Source of the DNA: Desulfosudis oleivorans
GTDB taxonomy: Bacteria > Desulfobacterota > Desulfobacteria > Desulfobacterales > SURF-7
Reading direction: 5' to 3'
Assembly (NCBI GenBank): GCA_020723305.1
Contig: DYJC01000008.1
Location: forward strand, 152,240-216,239
DNA: 64,000 nucleotides
Below the pieces are notes generated by a model. It searched no databases. It had not been told where the DNA came from and worked only from the letters and a program-made list of their open reading frames with translations. Position numbers and translations under genes: made by a program. Below are positions 63,201 to 64,000 of this stretch, one piece after another (the first letter of the stretch is position 1; the number at the start of each line of letters is the position of its first letter).

Positions 63201-63529
63201 TGGAACTCGACGATGCTGTTGTGGCGGCCGGTGCCACCCGTCTGCGGGCGGTGATGATGGGCGCTGTCTGCACGGCTCTTGGAATCATACCGATGATTGC
63301 CGGGGTTTCGTATGACTTTCATGAAATGGCCATTGCCTGGACAAGCGAATCGACCCTCTGGTGGCGGACCATGTCAACCCTGGTAGCCTGCGGTTTGATG
63401 ATTGCCACCATGTTGACGCTGGTAGTAGTGCCCACGCTTTACAGCCTGATCGAAACCATCAAGGAGCGGATACCGGAGTTTGGCAGAAGACTCAGGATCA
63501 AGGTGCTGGGGGATGTCGGGTCCAATTAA
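60242..63529 (+). CDS. RND-family inner membrane efflux transporter
   Basis: The 1095-residue protein is a full-length HAE1-type pump. It has an N-terminal first membrane helix, the SYKGVSAEDIESGITIKIEKKLKGLD porter region, and LGMLVDNAIVIVENTYR in TM4. The second half repeats the plan (GVVVNNAIVLIDYINQLRRRG). In the TM4 motif the second acidic residue of the classical DD proton relay is Asn, as in a number of RND families. The C-terminal region contains extra segments around 270-330. Substrates are unknown; export of a toxic metabolite is likely given the TetR control. Confidence 0.94.
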   Translation: MIVSDTAVKNRVSVLVLMVLIVIVGVYSYKSLPRENSPDITIPHVFVQTSYKGVSAEDIESGITIKIEKKLKGLDRVKKIQSVSSEGLSRIDVEFIPGTDIDEVLPKVKDKVDEAQPDLPSDLEEEPSVFEVNFSELPIITFSLAGNYGPRYLKEIADDLKDEIEAIPGVLEAEVTGGREREIRIEVDPDKLAYYHIPITYLQQVVVSENQNTSGGAITLGQGRYQLRVPGEFEDPDEILGLVVATHDQHPVYLKDVARVVDSFKDETSRSRLDGIDSVNLAVKKRVGENIIQIVDQIEEVIRRVSPTWPQGTTITKLMDQAKDIRLMVADLENNIISGLILLVVVLMFVMGFRNALIVSMAIPFSMLISFSVLQMLDITLNMVVLFSLTLSLGMLVDNAIVIVENTYRFMEQGVPRVEAAMRATGEVAWAVINSTATALAAFFPLIFWPGIMGEFMKYLPITLLVTLISSLFVAMVINPALCAFFMKVKGKPETAYAGFSPTEIQDEPPIAIRGALLTIYASVMRAALRHKLTVLGISFAGLIIMIQLWILTVGLEKPVEFFPKIDPKSIYVNIDPPEGSDLDYVDKIARQVEMAVSGQWPDNTFPPLADYDRAYTLREHRKVKGDTFSGPTDFNNVEHIYANSVQGGGGFSFDANKPNHIGIQFLDYEKRLTPTTADVEKIRKRVDHIAGAQITVAEQEEGPPTGAPINIELSGDDFRQLGKLAEQVRAVIVKIPHVEDVQDNYVAGLPSVRVRIDRQKAALFELSSNAIGSALKTAYNGLDVSTYYEGDEDFDIVVTLNEKDRQVTDVLHKLMIPTPAGPMVPLTTLAKVDYSGSVGDIVRIDHDRVVTVKAYVDEERIPGAVARGQAEKLLSGFPLPAGYSLKFTGENEFQKESEDFLGKAFSICIMIIFLILVAMFNSVAQPLIILTSVVLSLGGAFLGLYILQEPFGIIMCGVGVISLVGVVVNNAIVLIDYINQLRRRGMELDDAVVAAGATRLRAVMMGAVCTALGIIPMIAGVSYDFHEMAIAWTSESTLWWRTMSTLVACGLMIATMLTLVVVPTLYSLIETIKERIPEFGRRLRIKVLGDVGSN

Positions 63530-64000
63530 AGTGTGGGGTAGATGCTGGATGCCGGATCAAGTCATGACGATAGTAGCGCTGTCCGTAATTCCGGCGAAAC
63601 CGGACACGCAGTGAAAAAAATAGGGATATTCTATGATTTAATGCATTTCTTCTTAAGCAGGTCTAATCCATCCGGCGCATCTATTCTTGCTTTTCGTAGC
63701 ATAATCCATCAAATATCAGACCCGAAGTAAAAGTAAATCATAGACGTTCCCATTATTTCCTTTAGCAAAATAGTTAATTCATACAGTTCCAGTTGCAAAA
63801 GGGATCTCTTTTTGAATCGTTTCAGAATGAACACCGCTCCATGAATAATTTTAAGACTGCGTCGTTCAAACTCGTGGATAAGGGATCGTAAGTAAAAAAC
63901 AGGATCGGAAAAATAAACAAGCGGCCATGTTTGCCGGCTTTATGTATAATATTAACCCGGCAATTAAATAGTATAATCATGCTGCATAAGCAATTTTTGA
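63530..64000. other. Non-coding tail with repeat remnants
   Basis: About 470 bases without a supported gene. Around 63586-63620 the string TTCCGGCGAAACCGGACACGC resembles the interior of the dispersed element family, without ends. A dispersed repeat copy lies at 63835-63900. Confidence 0.5.
63835..63900. repeat. Dispersed repeat, copy 2 (inverted relative to 41932-41999)
   Basis: The reverse complement of this stretch equals 41940-41999 at nearly all positions, with weaker similarity continuing beyond 63900. The two copies are about 22 kb apart in opposite orientation. Confidence 0.85.

Noticed and set aside
1..64000. tRNA or rRNA genes
   Set aside because: No cloverleaf-like or rRNA sequence was noticed while reading either strand, but a covariance search could not be run.

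Overview
The window looks like chromosomal DNA of an anaerobic Desulfobacterota bacterium (Desulfobacterales-like). The pointers are a glycyl radical enzyme with its activase, a tungsten-type aldehyde:ferredoxin oxidoreductase, five radical SAM proteins (two with a cobalamin-type N-terminal half), an FmdE-type protein, two sigma-54 activators, and a polyhydroxyalkanoate (PHA) storage set (three phasin-like proteins, a DUF3141 protein, PhaC). The taxonomic call is inference from gene content only.

Layout. 0-8.5 kb: B12-type radical SAM proteins, an EamA exporter, a DHH-CBS protein, and a small operon made of a 30-residue peptide, a GT32 glycosyltransferase and a radical SAM enzyme. 8.5-12.1 kb: PHA granule genes. 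12.4-14.3 kb: a DUF5131 / three-Cys-motif partner pair. 15.2-18.1 kb: a TIGR02147-type regulator and a beta-propeller lipoprotein. 18.2-19.8 kb: a patchwork of gene fragments. 19.8-31.8 kb: a catabolic island of porin, MoaD-like protein, AOR, N-acyl-D-amino-acid-deacylase-type amidohydrolase, glycyl radical activase and a 1021-residue glycyl radical enzyme with an SCP2-like N-terminal domain, with a divergent sigma-54 activator. 31.9-35.4 kb: toxin-antitoxin genes, one toxin with an altered end, and the intact phaC. 35.5-39.8 kb: a TatT-like lipoprotein, a PilZ-acyltransferase and a radical SAM protein. 39.9-44.4 kb: AT-rich accessory DNA, an ATPase and an outer-membrane-type protein. 44.5-51.5 kb: MoeA-like and FmdE-like proteins, a metallo-beta-lactamase-fold hydrolase, HigBA, and an mtnP-apt-CoA transferase operon with a structured leader. 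51.8-55.0 kb: an AT-rich deoxyamino-sugar/glycosylation islet. 55.2-63.5 kb: a second sigma-54 activator and a TetR-controlled RND efflux operon.

The best candidate for an undescribed system is the island at 19.8-31.8 kb. The SCP2-like domain suggests that the glycyl radical enzyme handles a hydrophobic or acyl substrate. The AOR could oxidise an aldehyde product, the amidohydrolase could open an amide bond, and the porin could admit the substrate. A sigma-54 promoter lies upstream of the enzyme gene, and four 11-bp repeats lie next to the regulator start. The island is bracketed by two phaC copies in the same orientation, one a 3' fragment, which share a central tract of about 690 bp with no difference visible by eye.

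Six copies of a 122-143 bp element with 15-bp terminal inverted repeats are scattered through the window, mostly just downstream of genes. Other regulatory signals are a leader RNA with competing pairings before mtnP, twin operators before the TetR/RND operon, and several sigma-70-type promoters. All homology statements come from reading translations by eye; no database search was possible.
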